Origin: Stenotrophomonas nitritireducens | Lineage (GTDB): Bacteria; Pseudomonadota; Gammaproteobacteria; Xanthomonadales; Xanthomonadaceae | DNA length: 64,000 nucleotides | Direction of reading: 5' to 3' | Assembly (NCBI RefSeq): GCF_001700965.1 | Contig: NZ_CP016756.1 | Span: forward strand, 2,656,501-2,720,500 | Shown here: positions 8,651-18,314 of the stretch, one piece after another | Numbering within the stretch: position 1 is the stretch's first letter | How the letters are laid out: every line of letters begins with the position of its first letter | Notes under the pieces: generated by a model | Told to the model about the DNA's origin: nothing | Database searches by the model: none | The model's input: only the letters and a program-made list of their open reading frames with translations | Program-made: the position numbers and the translations under genes

Positions 8651-10099
8651 ATGACCGCTTCTGCTATTGCCCGCGTAACCGCACTTGCTGTCGGCATCGC
8701 CGGCACCCTCGCTTTCAGCCACGCCAATGCTGCTGCCTTCCAGCTGAAGGAAAACAGTGCCAAGGGCCTAGGCCGCGCTTTTGCCGGTTCCACCAGTGCA
8801 TGGGACGACGCTTCGGTGGTCGCCACCAACCCGGCCTCCATGCGCTTGCTCGATGGTCGCCAGTTCCAGGCTGACCTGAGCGCGATCAGCTTCTCGGCTG
8901 ATTTCAAGAAGGCCTCCGGCCGCAACTCCGGCCCGGGCGGCCCGGGTACCGGCACCGAGATCACCGGTGGCAACGGCGGCGACGCTGGCATGATCGCGCC
9001 GGTCCCGGCTGCGTACTTCCACCTGCCGTTCGGCGAGAACGACAACATGCATTTCGGTCTGTCGCTGACCGCGCCGTTCGGCTTCAAGACCGATTACGAC
9101 CGTAACTGGGTTGGCCGCTACAGCGGCGTGACCACCGACCTGAAGGCCATCGACCTGGGCGCGGCGTTCTCTTACGATGTCAACCCGTACGTGTCGTTCG
9201 GCGCGTCGGTGTTCGTTGAGCACCTGACCATCGAGCTGTCCAATGCGCTGGACATGGGCGCCGTGGTCAACGGTGCCGCCCAGCAGAAGGCCGCAGATGC
9301 CGCCGCTGCCGCTGGCCGTACGCCGGCGCAGATTGCCGCCGCAGCAGCAATGGCTGGCCAGGCCGCTGCAGCGGGTGGCTTCTTCCCGGGCAGCGCCGAT
9401 GGTTTCGTGACCATCGAAGGCGACAACAACGCCGTCGGCTACGTGCTCGGCACCACCCTGAGCCCGACCGAAAACACCAACATCGCCTTCAGCTACCGCT
9501 CCAAGGTCGAGCACAAGATCACCGGTGGCAAGGCCAACTTCACCGTGCCGCAGAACGTGTCGGTTGCTCTCGGCCAGCCGGGCAGCGGCCTGTTCGTGGA
9601 CACCTCGGGCAAGGCCACGGTGACCCTGCCGGCCTCGCTCTCGATGAGCATCACCCACCGCATCAACGACCGTTGGACCGTGATGGGCGACGTGTCGCGT
9701 ACCGCATGGAAGACCGCGTTCGACAAGGTGACCGTCGACTTCGCGTCGAACCAGCCGGACAACACCCTGGGCTTCTACTACAACGACACCACCTTCGGCT
9801 CGATCGGTACTGAGTACAAGCTGTCCGACACCATCACCCTGCGTGGCGGTGTGGCCTATGACGAGTCCCCGACCAGCATCGAGCACCGTGACGTGCGCGT
9901 GCCGGACGTGACCCGCAAGTGGCTGTCGGTTGGCCTGGGCTGGACCCCGTCGGAGAAGACCGAGTTCAACTTTGGTTACACCCACCTGTTCACCAGTGAG
10001 CCGGGCATCAATGTCACCTCGGCCACCGGCAATGTGGTCAAGGGCAAGTACGACGTGGGCGGCGACATCCTCGCTGCTTCGGTCAACTACAAGTTCTGA
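8651..10099 (+). CDS. fadL: FadL/OmpP1/TodX-family outer membrane channel
   Basis: A 482-residue outer-membrane beta-barrel for long-chain fatty acids or other hydrophobic compounds. The ATG at 8651 gives a signal peptide ending SHANA. The mature protein starts AFQLKENSAKGLGRAFAG, the hatch-domain signature of the family, followed by the conserved NPASM motif. An Ala-rich loop (about residues 215-245) is probably extracellular. The last residue is phenylalanine (VNYKF), the expected C-terminal barrel signal. It is monocistronic, with its own terminator downstream and a palindrome at the likely promoter. Confidence 0.92.
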   Translation: MTASAIARVTALAVGIAGTLAFSHANAAAFQLKENSAKGLGRAFAGSTSAWDDASVVATNPASMRLLDGRQFQADLSAISFSADFKKASGRNSGPGGPGTGTEITGGNGGDAGMIAPVPAAYFHLPFGENDNMHFGLSLTAPFGFKTDYDRNWVGRYSGVTTDLKAIDLGAAFSYDVNPYVSFGASVFVEHLTIELSNALDMGAVVNGAAQQKAADAAAAAGRTPAQIAAAAAMAGQAAAAGGFFPGSADGFVTIEGDNNAVGYVLGTTLSPTENTNIAFSYRSKVEHKITGGKANFTVPQNVSVALGQPGSGLFVDTSGKATVTLPASLSMSITHRINDRWTVMGDVSRTAWKTAFDKVTVDFASNQPDNTLGFYYNDTTFGSIGTEYKLSDTITLRGGVAYDESPTSIEHRDVRVPDVTRKWLSVGLGWTPSEKTEFNFGYTHLFTSEPGINVTSATGNVVKGKYDVGGDILAASVNYKF

Positions 10100-10121
10100 T
10101 CGAACCTGTAGCTGATGCATG

Positions 10122-10154
10122 CAGAAAGCCCCGCGCAAGCGGGGCTTTTTGTTT
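10122..10154 (+). terminator. Intrinsic terminator of fadL
   Basis: AAGCCCCGC-gcaa-GCGGGGCTT followed by TTTGTTT, about 25 bp past the fadL stop codon. It has a strong GC stem and a T-rich tail. Confidence 0.92.
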
Positions 10155-10159
10155 GTGGG

Positions 10160-10876
10160 CGCAGCCTTGTAGGAGCGGCGTAAGCCGCGAAGCTGGCGTC
10201 GATGAAATCATCGGTTCCATTGCAACCTGATGGTCCATCTGCTTCGCGGCTTACGCCGCTCCTACAAGGCACGGGAGTGATTGGTTGCCGGGAAGGCCTC
10301 TGCCGAGCATGGCTCGGCACTACATGCTCCCTCCCTTTCGCGTGGCGAAGGGGAGGGTTGGGGCGGGATAGTTTTTGACTTTGTTTGTGGCCCTGCAAGG
10401 TGATGAGCTGTGCACTTGTGGGAGCGGCGTCAGCCGCGAAGTCGGCATCAATCAAGCTGCGAGCGCCGCTGCAGTCTGATGGTCCATCTGCTTCGCGGCT
10501 GATGCCGCTCCCACAAGCCACTAGGCGGATGTATTACCGGGAAAGCCTCTGCCGAGCATGGCTCGGCACTACACGCTCCCTGCCTTTCGCGTGGCGAAGG
10601 GGAGGGTTGGGGCGGGATAGTTTTTGACTTTGTTTGTGGCCGTGCAAGGTGATGAGCTGTGCATTTGTGGGAGCGGCGTCAGCCGCGAAGTCGGCATCAA
10701 TCAAGCTTCGAGCGCCGCTGCAATCTGACGGTCCATCTGCTTCGCGGCTGACACCTCTCCCACAAGCCACTAGGCGGATGTATTACCGGGAAAGCCTCTG
10801 CCGGGCATGGCTCGGCACTACACGCTCCCTCCCTTTCGCGTGGCGAAGGGGAGGGTTGGGGCGGGGTAGGTTTTTC
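10160..10876. repeat. Three tandem copies of a roughly 249-bp composite intergenic repeat
   Basis: Each unit has an inverted pair of GTAGGAGCGGCG-type hairpins, then a SMAG palindrome in minus orientation, then a CCCTCCCTTTCGC/GGGGAGGGTTGGGG stem, then TTTTTGACTTTGTTTGTGGCC. The TTTTTGACTT boundary occurs at 10372 and 10621, exactly 249 bp apart. The second and third units are nearly identical, while the first (from about 10160) is more diverged. No credible gene lies in this 836-bp gap. Confidence 0.9.
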
Positions 10877-10885
10877 GCAGTGCAA

Positions 10886-10916
10886 AGAAAAACCCCGCTT
10901 TCGCGGGGTTTTTCTC
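10886..10916. terminator. Bidirectional intrinsic terminator next to putA
   Basis: AAAAACCCCGC-gaaa-GCGGGGTTTTT (minus-strand reading), with T runs on both sides, about 20 bp past the putA stop codon. It can end putA transcripts and also rightward read-through. Confidence 0.9.
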
Positions 10917-10935
10917 GCTCACCAAGCGGCTGGAA

Positions 10936-13900
10936 TCAGTCGCCCAGGGTCAGCAGCGAGGCGTTGCCGCCGGCTGCGGTGGTGTTCACCGTCACCGTCT
11001 TCTCGGTGGCGAAGCGCAGCAGGTAATGCGGGCCGCCGGCCTTGGGGCCGGTGCCGGACAGCCCTTGGCCGCCGAACGGCTGTACCCCGACCACCGCGCC
11101 GATCTGGTTGCGGTTGACGTAGACGTTGCCGACGTTGACGCGCGAGGCGATGCGGTCAACGGTTTCGTCGATGCGCGAGTGCACGCCCAGGGTCAGGCCA
11201 TAGCCGGTGGCGTTGATCTGGTCGATGACTGCATCGAGCTGATCGGCCTTCCAGCGGATCACGTGCAGCACCGGCCCGAAGATCTCCTGGTGCAGCTGGC
11301 CCAGATCCTTCAGCTCGTACGCGCGCGGTGCGAAGAAGGTGCCGTGTGCGGCAGCCTCGGACAGCGGTGCGGTGGCGATCAGGCGGGCTTCGCGGTCCAT
11401 GCGCACGGCATGGTCCTTGAGGATCTGCAGCGCGTCGGCGTCGATCACCGGGCCGACGTCGGTGGACAGTTCACCCGGGTCGGCAACCTTCAGTTCGGCC
11501 ATCGCGCCGGCCAGCATGCCCATCACCTTGTCGGCGATGTCGTCCTGCACGAACAGCACGCGCGCTGCCGAGCAACGCTGGCCGGCAGAGGTGAAGGCCG
11601 AGCCGATGGCGTCCTTGACCAGCTGTTCCGGCAGCGCAGAGGAGTCGGCGATGAAGGCGTTCTGGCCGCCGGTCTCGGCGATCAGCACGCCGATGGCGGC
11701 ATCACGCGCGGCCATGGTGCGGTTGATCAGGCGGGCGGTGTCGGTGGAGCCGGTGAAGGCGACGCCGGCCACGCGCGGGTCGGCGGTCAACGCGGCGCCC
11801 ACCACCGAGCCGGAGCCCGGCACGAACTGCACCACGCCTTCCGGTACGCCGGCATCAAGCAGCAGCTTGACCGCGTAGTAACCGATCAGGTTGGTCTGTT
11901 CGGCCGGCTTGGCGATGACGCTGTTGCCGGCGGCCAGGGCGGCAGCCACCTGGCCCATGAAGATGGCCAGCGGGAAGTTCCACGGGCTGATGCAGACGAA
12001 CACGCCACGGCCGTGCAGCTGCAGCTCGTTGCTTTCGCCGGTGGGGCTGGGCAGCTTCTCGCCGGCGCCGAACTGGTCACGCGCCTGCTTGGCGTAATAG
12101 CGCAGGAAATCCACCGCTTCGCGCACTTCGGCGACGCCGTCGGGCAGGCTCTTGCCAGCTTCCTTCACGCACAGCGCCATGAACTCGGCGATGCGGGCTT
12201 CCAACTGGTCGGCGGCGTGCTCGAGGATGGCAGCGCGGCTGGCGGCCGGGGTGCGGTTCCAGGCCGGCTGTGCGGCCACGGCATTGGCCAGCGCCTTCTC
12301 CACGGTGGCGGCATCGGCAGCCTGCCAGTGACCGACGACCTGGCGGTTGTCGGCCGGGTTGGTCACTGCCTGGGTGGCACCGCTGGTGCTGGCGCCGGGT
12401 ACCAAGGGGGCGGCCTGCCATGGCTTGATGGCGGCGTTGAGCTGCTCGGCCAGGGCGCGCAGTTCGTTGTCGTTGGCGAGGTTGATGCCCATGGAGTTGG
12501 TCCTGTCGTGGTTCTGGCTGCGCAGCAAATCAACCGGCAGCGGGATCTTGGGGTGAGGAATGGAGGCGAACGAGGACACGGCTTCGACCGGATCGCGGAT
12601 CAGGTCGTCGATGGACACGTCTTCATCGGTGATGCGATTGACGAAGCTGGAGTTGGCGCCGTTTTCCAGCAGGCGACGTACCAGGTAGGGCAGCAGGTCT
12701 TCGTGCGAACCGACCGGCGCGTACACGCGGCAGGGCACGTTCAAGCGGTCGGCCGGAATCACTTCGGCGTACAGGTCATCACCCATGCCGTGCAGCTTCT
12801 GGTGCTCGTAGATGCCGCCCTTGGCGATCTGTTTGATCGCGGCGATGGTGGCCGCGTTGTGGGTGGCGAACATCGGGTAGATCGCGTCGCTGTGGCCGAA
12901 CAGGCGCTTGGCGCAGGCGATGTAGGACACATCGGTGTTCTGCTTGCGGGTGAATACCGGGTAGCCGGGCAGGCCCTCGATCTGCGCGCGCTTGATCTCC
13001 GCGTCCCAGTAGGCGCCCTTGACCAGACGCACCTGCAGCTTGTGGCCGATACGACGTGCAAGATCGGCCAGGTAATCGATCGTGTACGGCGTGCGCTTCT
13101 GGTAGGCCTGCACGACGATGCCGAAGCCTTCCCAGCCCTTCAGCGAAGGATGGCTGACCACGCGCTCGATGATGTCCAGCGACAGTTCCAGGCGATCGGT
13201 TTCTTCAGCGTCGACCGTGCAGCCGATGCCGTAGGACTTGGCCAGCTGCGCCAGTTCCAGCACGCCCGGCACCAGGTCCTTGAGCACGCGCTCGCGCTTG
13301 GCGTGCTCGTAGCGCGGGTACAGCGCCGACAGCTTGATCGAGATGCCGTGCGACTTGGTCACGTCACCGTCGGCCTTGCCGCCGCGGGCGATGTTGTCGC
13401 CGCCGATGGCGTGGATGGCGCGGCGATAGTCTTCCAGGTAACGCAGCGCATCCTTCATGGTCAGCGCACCTTCGCCGAGCATGTCGAAGGAATAGCGGTA
13501 GTTGCTGTTGTCGCCCTTGTGCGAGCGCGACAGCGCTTCGTCGATGGTGCGGCCCATGACGAACTGGTGGCCCATGATCTTCATGGCCTGACGCACGGCC
13601 AGGCGGATCACCGGCTCACCAACGCGGCCAATCAGCCGCTTGAAGGCGCCATGCACGTCGCGCTTGGTGGCATCGGCCAGATCGACCAGGTGGCCGGTCA
13701 GCATCAGGCCCCAGGTCGAAGCGTTGACCAGCACCGAGTCGGACTGGCCCATGTGGCGTTTCCAGTCGGCTTCGCCGAGCTTGTCGCGGATCAGTTTGTC
13801 GGCCGTTTCCTGGTCCGGAATGCGCAGCAGGGCTTCGGCCACGCACATCAGCAGCACGCCTTCCTCGCTGCCCAGGTCGTATTGGCGCATGAACGCCTCG

Positions 13901-14154
13901 ATCGCGCCCTGGTTTTTTGCGCGCGCACGCACGCGCTGTACCAGGTCGGCGGCTGTTGCCTGTACCTGCGCCTGCTCGGCGGCCGGCAGACGGGCCTGCT
14001 CCAGCAGTTCGCGTACATGGCTGGCTTCATCTTTCAGCCAGGCATCGGTGATGGCCTGGCGCAGCGCTGGCGGTGCCGGCGGAAGCTCGGGCGCCAGCAA
14101 CGGCGGGGCTGCTGACGTTGGGGAGGCGACTTCAGGAGAAGGTGTTGCGTTCAT
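10936..14154 (-). CDS. putA: Bifunctional proline dehydrogenase / L-glutamate-gamma-semialdehyde dehydrogenase PutA
   Basis: A 1072-residue enzyme that oxidises proline to glutamate in two steps. An alpha-helical arm and dimerisation region (about 20-120) leads into an FAD-binding proline dehydrogenase barrel (about 180-490) with VRLVKGAYWDAEIKRAQ and MFATHNAATI. The aldehyde dehydrogenase half follows (about 560-1050), with ISPWNFPLAIF, AETGGQNAF (catalytic Glu region) and SAGQRCSAARV (catalytic Cys). The ribbon-helix-helix repressor domain of E. coli PutA and the extra C-terminal domain are absent, as in short type A PutAs. It therefore should not repress its own gene. The ATG at 14154 is preferred to the GTG at 14166 because a GAG lies just upstream. 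Confidence 0.95.
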   Translation of the reverse strand: MNATPSPEVASPTSAAPPLLAPELPPAPPALRQAITDAWLKDEASHVRELLEQARLPAAEQAQVQATAADLVQRVRARAKNQGAIEAFMRQYDLGSEEGVLLMCVAEALLRIPDQETADKLIRDKLGEADWKRHMGQSDSVLVNASTWGLMLTGHLVDLADATKRDVHGAFKRLIGRVGEPVIRLAVRQAMKIMGHQFVMGRTIDEALSRSHKGDNSNYRYSFDMLGEGALTMKDALRYLEDYRRAIHAIGGDNIARGGKADGDVTKSHGISIKLSALYPRYEHAKRERVLKDLVPGVLELAQLAKSYGIGCTVDAEETDRLELSLDIIERVVSHPSLKGWEGFGIVVQAYQKRTPYTIDYLADLARRIGHKLQVRLVKGAYWDAEIKRAQIEGLPGYPVFTRKQNTDVSYIACAKRLFGHSDAIYPMFATHNAATIAAIKQIAKGGIYEHQKLHGMGDDLYAEVIPADRLNVPCRVYAPVGSHEDLLPYLVRRLLENGANSSFVNRITDEDVSIDDLIRDPVEAVSSFASIPHPKIPLPVDLLRSQNHDRTNSMGINLANDNELRALAEQLNAAIKPWQAAPLVPGASTSGATQAVTNPADNRQVVGHWQAADAATVEKALANAVAAQPAWNRTPAASRAAILEHAADQLEARIAEFMALCVKEAGKSLPDGVAEVREAVDFLRYYAKQARDQFGAGEKLPSPTGESNELQLHGRGVFVCISPWNFPLAIFMGQVAAALAAGNSVIAKPAEQTNLIGYYAVKLLLDAGVPEGVVQFVPGSGSVVGAALTADPRVAGVAFTGSTDTARLINRTMAARDAAIGVLIAETGGQNAFIADSSALPEQLVKDAIGSAFTSAGQRCSAARVLFVQDDIADKVMGMLAGAMAELKVADPGELSTDVGPVIDADALQILKDHAVRMDREARLIATAPLSEAAAHGTFFAPRAYELKDLGQLHQEIFGPVLHVIRWKADQLDAVIDQINATGYGLTLGVHSRIDETVDRIASRVNVGNVYVNRNQIGAVVGVQPFGGQGLSGTGPKAGGPHYLLRFATEKTVTVNTTAAGGNASLLTLGD

Positions 14155-14429
14155 GCGCTCGGCCACGGTTGGATTCGGCCATTTTAATCTTCGCCGGCCG
14201 TTTTCCTAGTCCCATGTGGACATCCTTTAGTGGGGCGAAAGCACTGGCCTGTGGGCGCTTGCGCAATATTCAGCAAGCCGGTTTTTATTGTGCTGATTCC
14301 GGCAATTAAATCGACGTGCTTGGGCGATATCAGGCGACTTTTGGTGTGCACTGCAGCATTGAAGACGTTGATGAATGGAAGCTTGCCGGGCGTGCGCAGG
14401 CAGGGCTACCATCGAACTCGATTTCCGCG

Positions 14430-14918
14430 ATGGACGCGGCTGCGATGATCCAGGTGCTTCGGCAAGATTCCGATGGCTCAGGGACGCAGTTGTTACTGCA
14501 CCCCCCACGGGCGCTTAGTGCCCGGCAGTTCGTCCAGTTGTTTGCGGCGTTGGCAGGATTGATGGTGTTCGCGGCCGGCCTGGCTTGGCTGGCCGGCAAC
14601 CGCCTCGCTCCGGTCTTCGCGTTGTTGCATGGCTTGCTGGTGGCTGCTGCCCTGCGCGCGTGTTGGCGCAGCAGCAATCGCCGGGAAGAGATCCGGGTAG
14701 GGCCGGACTGCGTGGAAGTGATTCCCGCAGCCGGAGTTTCGCCGGTATTCCGCGCACACCCGTATTGGGTGCGGGTGGTGACCGGGAAGGAACGGGTCCT
14801 GCTGGTTTCCAGCGGCAAATGGGTGGAAGTGGGGAGTTTCCTCGCGCCCGTGGAACGTCGGGAACTTGCGGTGACACTTGAAGGCTTGCTCGCTGCCAGC
14901 AGTGGTGGCAACCGATGA
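14430..14918 (+). CDS. DUF2244 domain-containing membrane protein at the head of the cox operon
   Basis: A 162-residue protein with two adjacent hydrophobic helices (about 33-75), followed by a soluble C-terminal domain with VGPDCVEVIP and WVEVGSFLAPVER. This layout matches DUF2244 proteins, which often sit beside cytochrome oxidase genes; their function is not established. The start is uncertain: ATG at 14430 or 14445, neither with a good Shine-Dalgarno. The stop is 17 bp before coxB, so it is probably co-transcribed with the oxidase genes. Confidence 0.75.
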   Translation: MDAAAMIQVLRQDSDGSGTQLLLHPPRALSARQFVQLFAALAGLMVFAAGLAWLAGNRLAPVFALLHGLLVAAALRACWRSSNRREEIRVGPDCVEVIPAAGVSPVFRAHPYWVRVVTGKERVLLVSSGKWVEVGSFLAPVERRELAVTLEGLLAASSGGNR

Positions 14919-14935
14919 CGTCAAGGGTCTAGGCA

Positions 14936-15877
14936 ATGAAGCAAAGCAGCGTGTGGGGCGCGAAGTTGAAACACGGTTTGGCAGCGGCAGCGATGATGTT
15001 GTCGGCGCAGGCAGCATGGGCGCAATCGGCCGATCCAAAGGAATGGCAGCTCAACATGGGCAAGGGCGTCACCCATACCTCGCGTATGGCGTGGGACGCG
15101 CACATGGTGGCGTTGTGGGTGTGTACCGTCATCGGCGTGCTGGTATTCGGCGCGATGGCCTACGCCATCTTCAAGTTCCGCAGGTCCAAGGGTGCGGTGG
15201 CCAAGCAGTTCAGCCATAACACCAAGGCGGAAATCATCTGGACCGTCATTCCCATCCTCATCCTGGTGGTGATGGCCTGGCCGGCCACGGCCAAGCTGAT
15301 CGCCATGTACGACACCCGCGATTCCGAGATGACGGTGAAGATCACCGGCTATCAGTGGATGTGGAAGTACGAATACCTCGGTGAGGATGTCGCCTTCACC
15401 AGCCGCCTGGACCGCAAGTCCGACGAGGTGCGGCAGAGCGGCAGCGTGCCGACCATGGCCAGCGACCCGCATTACCTGCTGGACGTGGACAACCCGCTGG
15501 TGCTGCCGGTGGATACCAAAGTCCGCTTCGTCATCACCTCCGACGACGTGATCCATGCGTGGTGGGTGCCGGCACTGGGCTGGAAGCAGGACGCCGTGCC
15601 CGGTTTCATCAATGAGCGCTGGACCAATATCGAAACCGAAGGCGTGTACCGCGGCCAGTGTGCTGAGCTGTGCGGCAAGGATCATGGCTTCATGCCGATC
15701 GTGGTCAAGGCCGTGTCCAAGGACGAGTTCAAAACCTGGCTGGCCTCGCGCAAGCCGGCGCCCGCTACGCCTGCCGAAGCGGCGCCCGCACCTGTTGCCG
15801 AACCGGCACCGGCAGCGACGCCTGAAGCAACCCCGACTGTCGCTACACCCGCCGCGCCTGCGGCGGCCGGTGCCTGA
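14936..15877 (+). CDS. coxB: Cytochrome c oxidase subunit II
   Basis: A 313-residue subunit of the aa3-type oxidase that takes electrons from cytochrome c. A signal peptide ends SAQAAWAQ. Two transmembrane helices follow (about 60-85 and 100-120), then a periplasmic cupredoxin domain. The CuA ligands are visible in GQCAELCGKDHGFM (C-x3-C-x3-H-x2-M) and in the upstream histidine of DVIHAWWVP. WMWKYEYLG is the conserved aromatic segment used in electron entry. The C terminus is a 40-residue Ala/Pro-rich extension. No haem c motif is present, so this is a plain CuA subunit. Confidence 0.97.
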   Translation: MKQSSVWGAKLKHGLAAAAMMLSAQAAWAQSADPKEWQLNMGKGVTHTSRMAWDAHMVALWVCTVIGVLVFGAMAYAIFKFRRSKGAVAKQFSHNTKAEIIWTVIPILILVVMAWPATAKLIAMYDTRDSEMTVKITGYQWMWKYEYLGEDVAFTSRLDRKSDEVRQSGSVPTMASDPHYLLDVDNPLVLPVDTKVRFVITSDDVIHAWWVPALGWKQDAVPGFINERWTNIETEGVYRGQCAELCGKDHGFMPIVVKAVSKDEFKTWLASRKPAPATPAEAAPAPVAEPAPAATPEATPTVATPAAPAAAGA

Positions 15878-15939
15878 TACCACTGCGTGCCGGTGCTGCC
15901 GGCGCGATGCCTGAAAACGGATAACGAGGTGTAGTTGCA

Positions 15940-17550
15940 ATGGCGAATACCGCAGTGGACCACTCCGATCACCACGGGCACCAGCAAGGTTTCTTCGAGC
16001 GTTGGTTCTTCTCGACCAACCACAAGGACATCGGCACGCTCTACCTGCTCTTCAGCTTCACGATGTTCATCGTCGGCGCGGCGATGTCGGTGCTGATCCG
16101 ATGGGAGCTGATGGAACCCGGCCTTCAGCACATGAAGCCGGAGTTCTTCAACCAGATGACCACCGTGCATGCACTGGTGATGATCTTCGGTGGCGTGATG
16201 CCGGCCTTCGTCGGCCTGGCCAACTGGATGATCCCGCTGCAGATCGGCGCGCCGGACATGGCCCTGCCGCGCATGAACAACTGGTCGTTCTGGCTGCTGC
16301 CGGTGGCCTTCGGCATGCTGCTGGTGACCTTGTTCCTGCCCGGTGGTGCACCGGCCGGTGGCTGGACCTTGTACCCGCCGCTGTCGCTGCAGGGCGGCTA
16401 CAACGTGGCCTTCAGCGTGTTTGCCATCCACGTCGCCGGCGTCAGCTCGATCATGGGCGCGATCAACATCATCGCCACCGTGCTCAACATGCGCGCACCT
16501 GGCATTGATCTGCTGAAGATGCCGATCTTCTGCTGGACCTGGCTGATCACCGCCTTCCTGCTGATCGCGGTGATGCCGGTGCTGGCCGGTGCGGTGACCA
16601 TGCTGCTGACCGACAAGTTCTTCGGCACCAGTTTCTTCAACGCCGCCGGTGGCGGTGACCCGGTGATGTACCAGCACATCTTCTGGTTCTTCGGGCACCC
16701 CGAGGTCTACATCATGATCCTGCCGGCGTTCGGCGTGGTCAGCGAGATACTGCCCACCTTCAGCCGCAAGCCGCTGTTCGGCTACCAGGCGATGGTCTAC
16801 GCCACTGCCGCCATCGCCTTCCTGTCCTTCATCGTGTGGGCGCACCACATGTTCACGGTGGGCATGCCGCTGGGTGGCGAGATCTATTTCATGTTCGCCA
16901 CCATGCTGATCTCGATCCCGACCGGGGTGAAGGTGTTCAACTGGGTCAGCACGATGTGGGAGGGCTCGCTGACGTTTGAAACGCCGATGCTGTTCTCCAT
17001 CGCCTTCGTGATCCTGTTCACCATCGGCGGCTTCTCCGGCCTGATGCTGGCCATCGTGCCGGCCGACTACCAGTACCACGACACCTATTTCGTGGTGGCG
17101 CACTTCCATTACGTGCTGGTGACCGGCGCGGTGTTGGCATTGATCGCGGCGGTGTATTACTGGTGGCCGAAGTGGACCGGCCGGATGTACAACGAGTTCT
17201 GGGGCAAGGTGCATTTCTGGTGGACGATGGTGTTCGTCAACCTGCTGTTCTTCCCGCAGCACTTCCTCGGCCTGGCCGGCATGCCGCGGCGTATTCCGGA
17301 CTACAACCCGGTATTCGCCGACTGGAACCTGATCAGCTCGATTGGTGCCTTCGGCATGTTCGTCACCCCCTTCATGATGGCGGTGATCCTGCTGTCCTCG
17401 CTGCGCAACGGCAAGCGTGCCGAAGCGCGCGCCTGGGAAGGTGCCAAGGGCCTGGAGTGGACCATTCCCTCGCCGGCACCTGCACATACCTTCACCGTGC
17501 CACCGGTGATCAAGCCGGGCGATCTGGCCCATGACGACGTGAGCCACTGA
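15940..17550 (+). CDS. ctaD: Cytochrome c oxidase subunit I
   Basis: The 536-residue catalytic subunit carries haem a and the haem a3-CuB centre. Family markers are [14 protein letters not shown] near the N terminus, [15 protein letters not shown] with the His-Tyr pair of the CuB site, WAHHMFTVG with two further CuB histidines, and [15 protein letters not shown] with haem ligands. Twelve hydrophobic helices are apparent. The length is normal. It follows coxB after a 62-bp gap and is followed closely by a small membrane protein gene and ctaG. Confidence 0.98.
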   Translation: MANTAVDHSDHHGHQQGFFERWFFSTNHKDIGTLYLLFSFTMFIVGAAMSVLIRWELMEPGLQHMKPEFFNQMTTVHALVMIFGGVMPAFVGLANWMIPLQIGAPDMALPRMNNWSFWLLPVAFGMLLVTLFLPGGAPAGGWTLYPPLSLQGGYNVAFSVFAIHVAGVSSIMGAINIIATVLNMRAPGIDLLKMPIFCWTWLITAFLLIAVMPVLAGAVTMLLTDKFFGTSFFNAAGGGDPVMYQHIFWFFGHPEVYIMILPAFGVVSEILPTFSRKPLFGYQAMVYATAAIAFLSFIVWAHHMFTVGMPLGGEIYFMFATMLISIPTGVKVFNWVSTMWEGSLTFETPMLFSIAFVILFTIGGFSGLMLAIVPADYQYHDTYFVVAHFHYVLVTGAVLALIAAVYYWWPKWTGRMYNEFWGKVHFWWTMVFVNLLFFPQHFLGLAGMPRRIPDYNPVFADWNLISSIGAFGMFVTPFMMAVILLSSLRNGKRAEARAWEGAKGLEWTIPSPAPAHTFTVPPVIKPGDLAHDDVSH

Positions 17551-17561
17551 GGAGGCCGGCG

Positions 17562-17699
17562 ATGAACAGCAACGAGCATTTCCAGGCTGAGGAGATGGCG
17601 CTGCGCAAGCGCCGTTCGCGCCGTACCGCGCTTATCGTCGGTTTGATCGCGGTCGCGGTCTATGTCGGCTTCATCCTGTCCGGGGTGCTGGCGAGTTGA
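17562..17699 (+). CDS. Small single-span membrane protein between ctaD and ctaG (45 residues)
   Basis: An ATG at 17562, preceded by GAGGAGG at good spacing, opens a 45-codon frame ending TGA at 17697-17699. The product has an acidic start ([20 protein letters not shown]) with a cluster of basic residues, then one hydrophobic helix (about 23-42). The topology should be N-in. Its stop overlaps the likely TTG start of ctaG. Small proteins at this position are known in proteobacterial cox operons as oxidase assembly factors; that role is inferred from position only. Confidence 0.75.
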   Translation: MNSNEHFQAEEMALRKRRSRRTALIVGLIAVAVYVGFILSGVLAS

Positions 17700-18292
17700 C
17701 CACGCCGGCGCCCGCACCCAAGCCCAAACCCAATGCCGGCCTCGGCCGGCTGATCGGCGTGGCCTTTGCGGTGTTCGTGCTGACCTTCTCGCTGGTGCCG
17801 CTGTACCGCATCGCCTGCGAAAAGGTATTTGGCGTGCGGCTGGAGCGCGGCGCCACCACGCATGAAACCAAGGCACATGCGGCCAACAGCAAGCGCACGG
17901 TGCGGGTGGAGTTCGATGGCGGCGTCAATTCCAAGCTGCCCTGGGCCTTCCACCCGGAAAAGCTGACGATGGACGTGGTGCCGGGCGAGTTGAACGAGGC
18001 CCTGTACTTTGCCCGCAACGACAGCGAGCGCGCATTGGTCGGCAGCGCGGTGCCGTCGGTGGCACCGGCGCGGGCCTCGGGCTACTTCAACAAGACCGAA
18101 TGCTTCTGCTTCACCGCGCAGACCCTGCAGGCGGGGGAGAAGCGCGAGATGCCGGTACGTTTCATCGTCGACCCGGACCTGCCGGCCGACGTCAACACGA
18201 TCACCTTGTCCTACACCTTCTACAAGAATGATGCGCTGACCGAGCAGCTGGCCCCGGCAACCGCCGCGACCGCTGCCCACGCAGCTCCCTGA
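17696..18292 (+). CDS. ctaG: Cytochrome c oxidase assembly protein CtaG/Cox11
   Basis: A 198-residue copper chaperone that delivers Cu to the CuB site of subunit I. One N-terminal membrane anchor (about 17-37) is followed by a periplasmic immunoglobulin-like domain. The copper-binding CFCF motif is at residues 136-139 (Cys136, Cys138), and Cys41 after the helix is also conserved in the family. Translation appears to start at a TTG that overlaps the stop of the 45-residue gene, suggesting coupling by re-initiation. The gene lies in the oxidase operon between ctaD and coxC. Confidence 0.95.
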   Translation: MTTPAPAPKPKPNAGLGRLIGVAFAVFVLTFSLVPLYRIACEKVFGVRLERGATTHETKAHAANSKRTVRVEFDGGVNSKLPWAFHPEKLTMDVVPGELNEALYFARNDSERALVGSAVPSVAPARASGYFNKTECFCFTAQTLQAGEKREMPVRFIVDPDLPADVNTITLSYTFYKNDALTEQLAPATAATAAHAAP

Positions 18293-18314
18293 TCACGGAC
18301 CCGGAAGCAACGCC

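Noticed and set aside
10087..10885. Several 60-144-codon frames in the fadL-putA gap
   Set aside because: They arise from the tandem repeat units, repeat one another and have no ribosome sites.
11026..14115. Open frame of 1029 codons antisense to putA
   Set aside because: It lies wholly opposite putA, has no family motifs, and its composition (His, Gln, Gly, Val, Ala-rich) is what GC-rich antisense frames give. putA motifs on the other strand are unambiguous.
15682..17547. 621-codon His-rich frame antisense to ctaD/coxB
   Set aside because: Antisense shadow of the cytochrome oxidase genes. The many histidines reflect the antisense of Val/Met/Trp codons.
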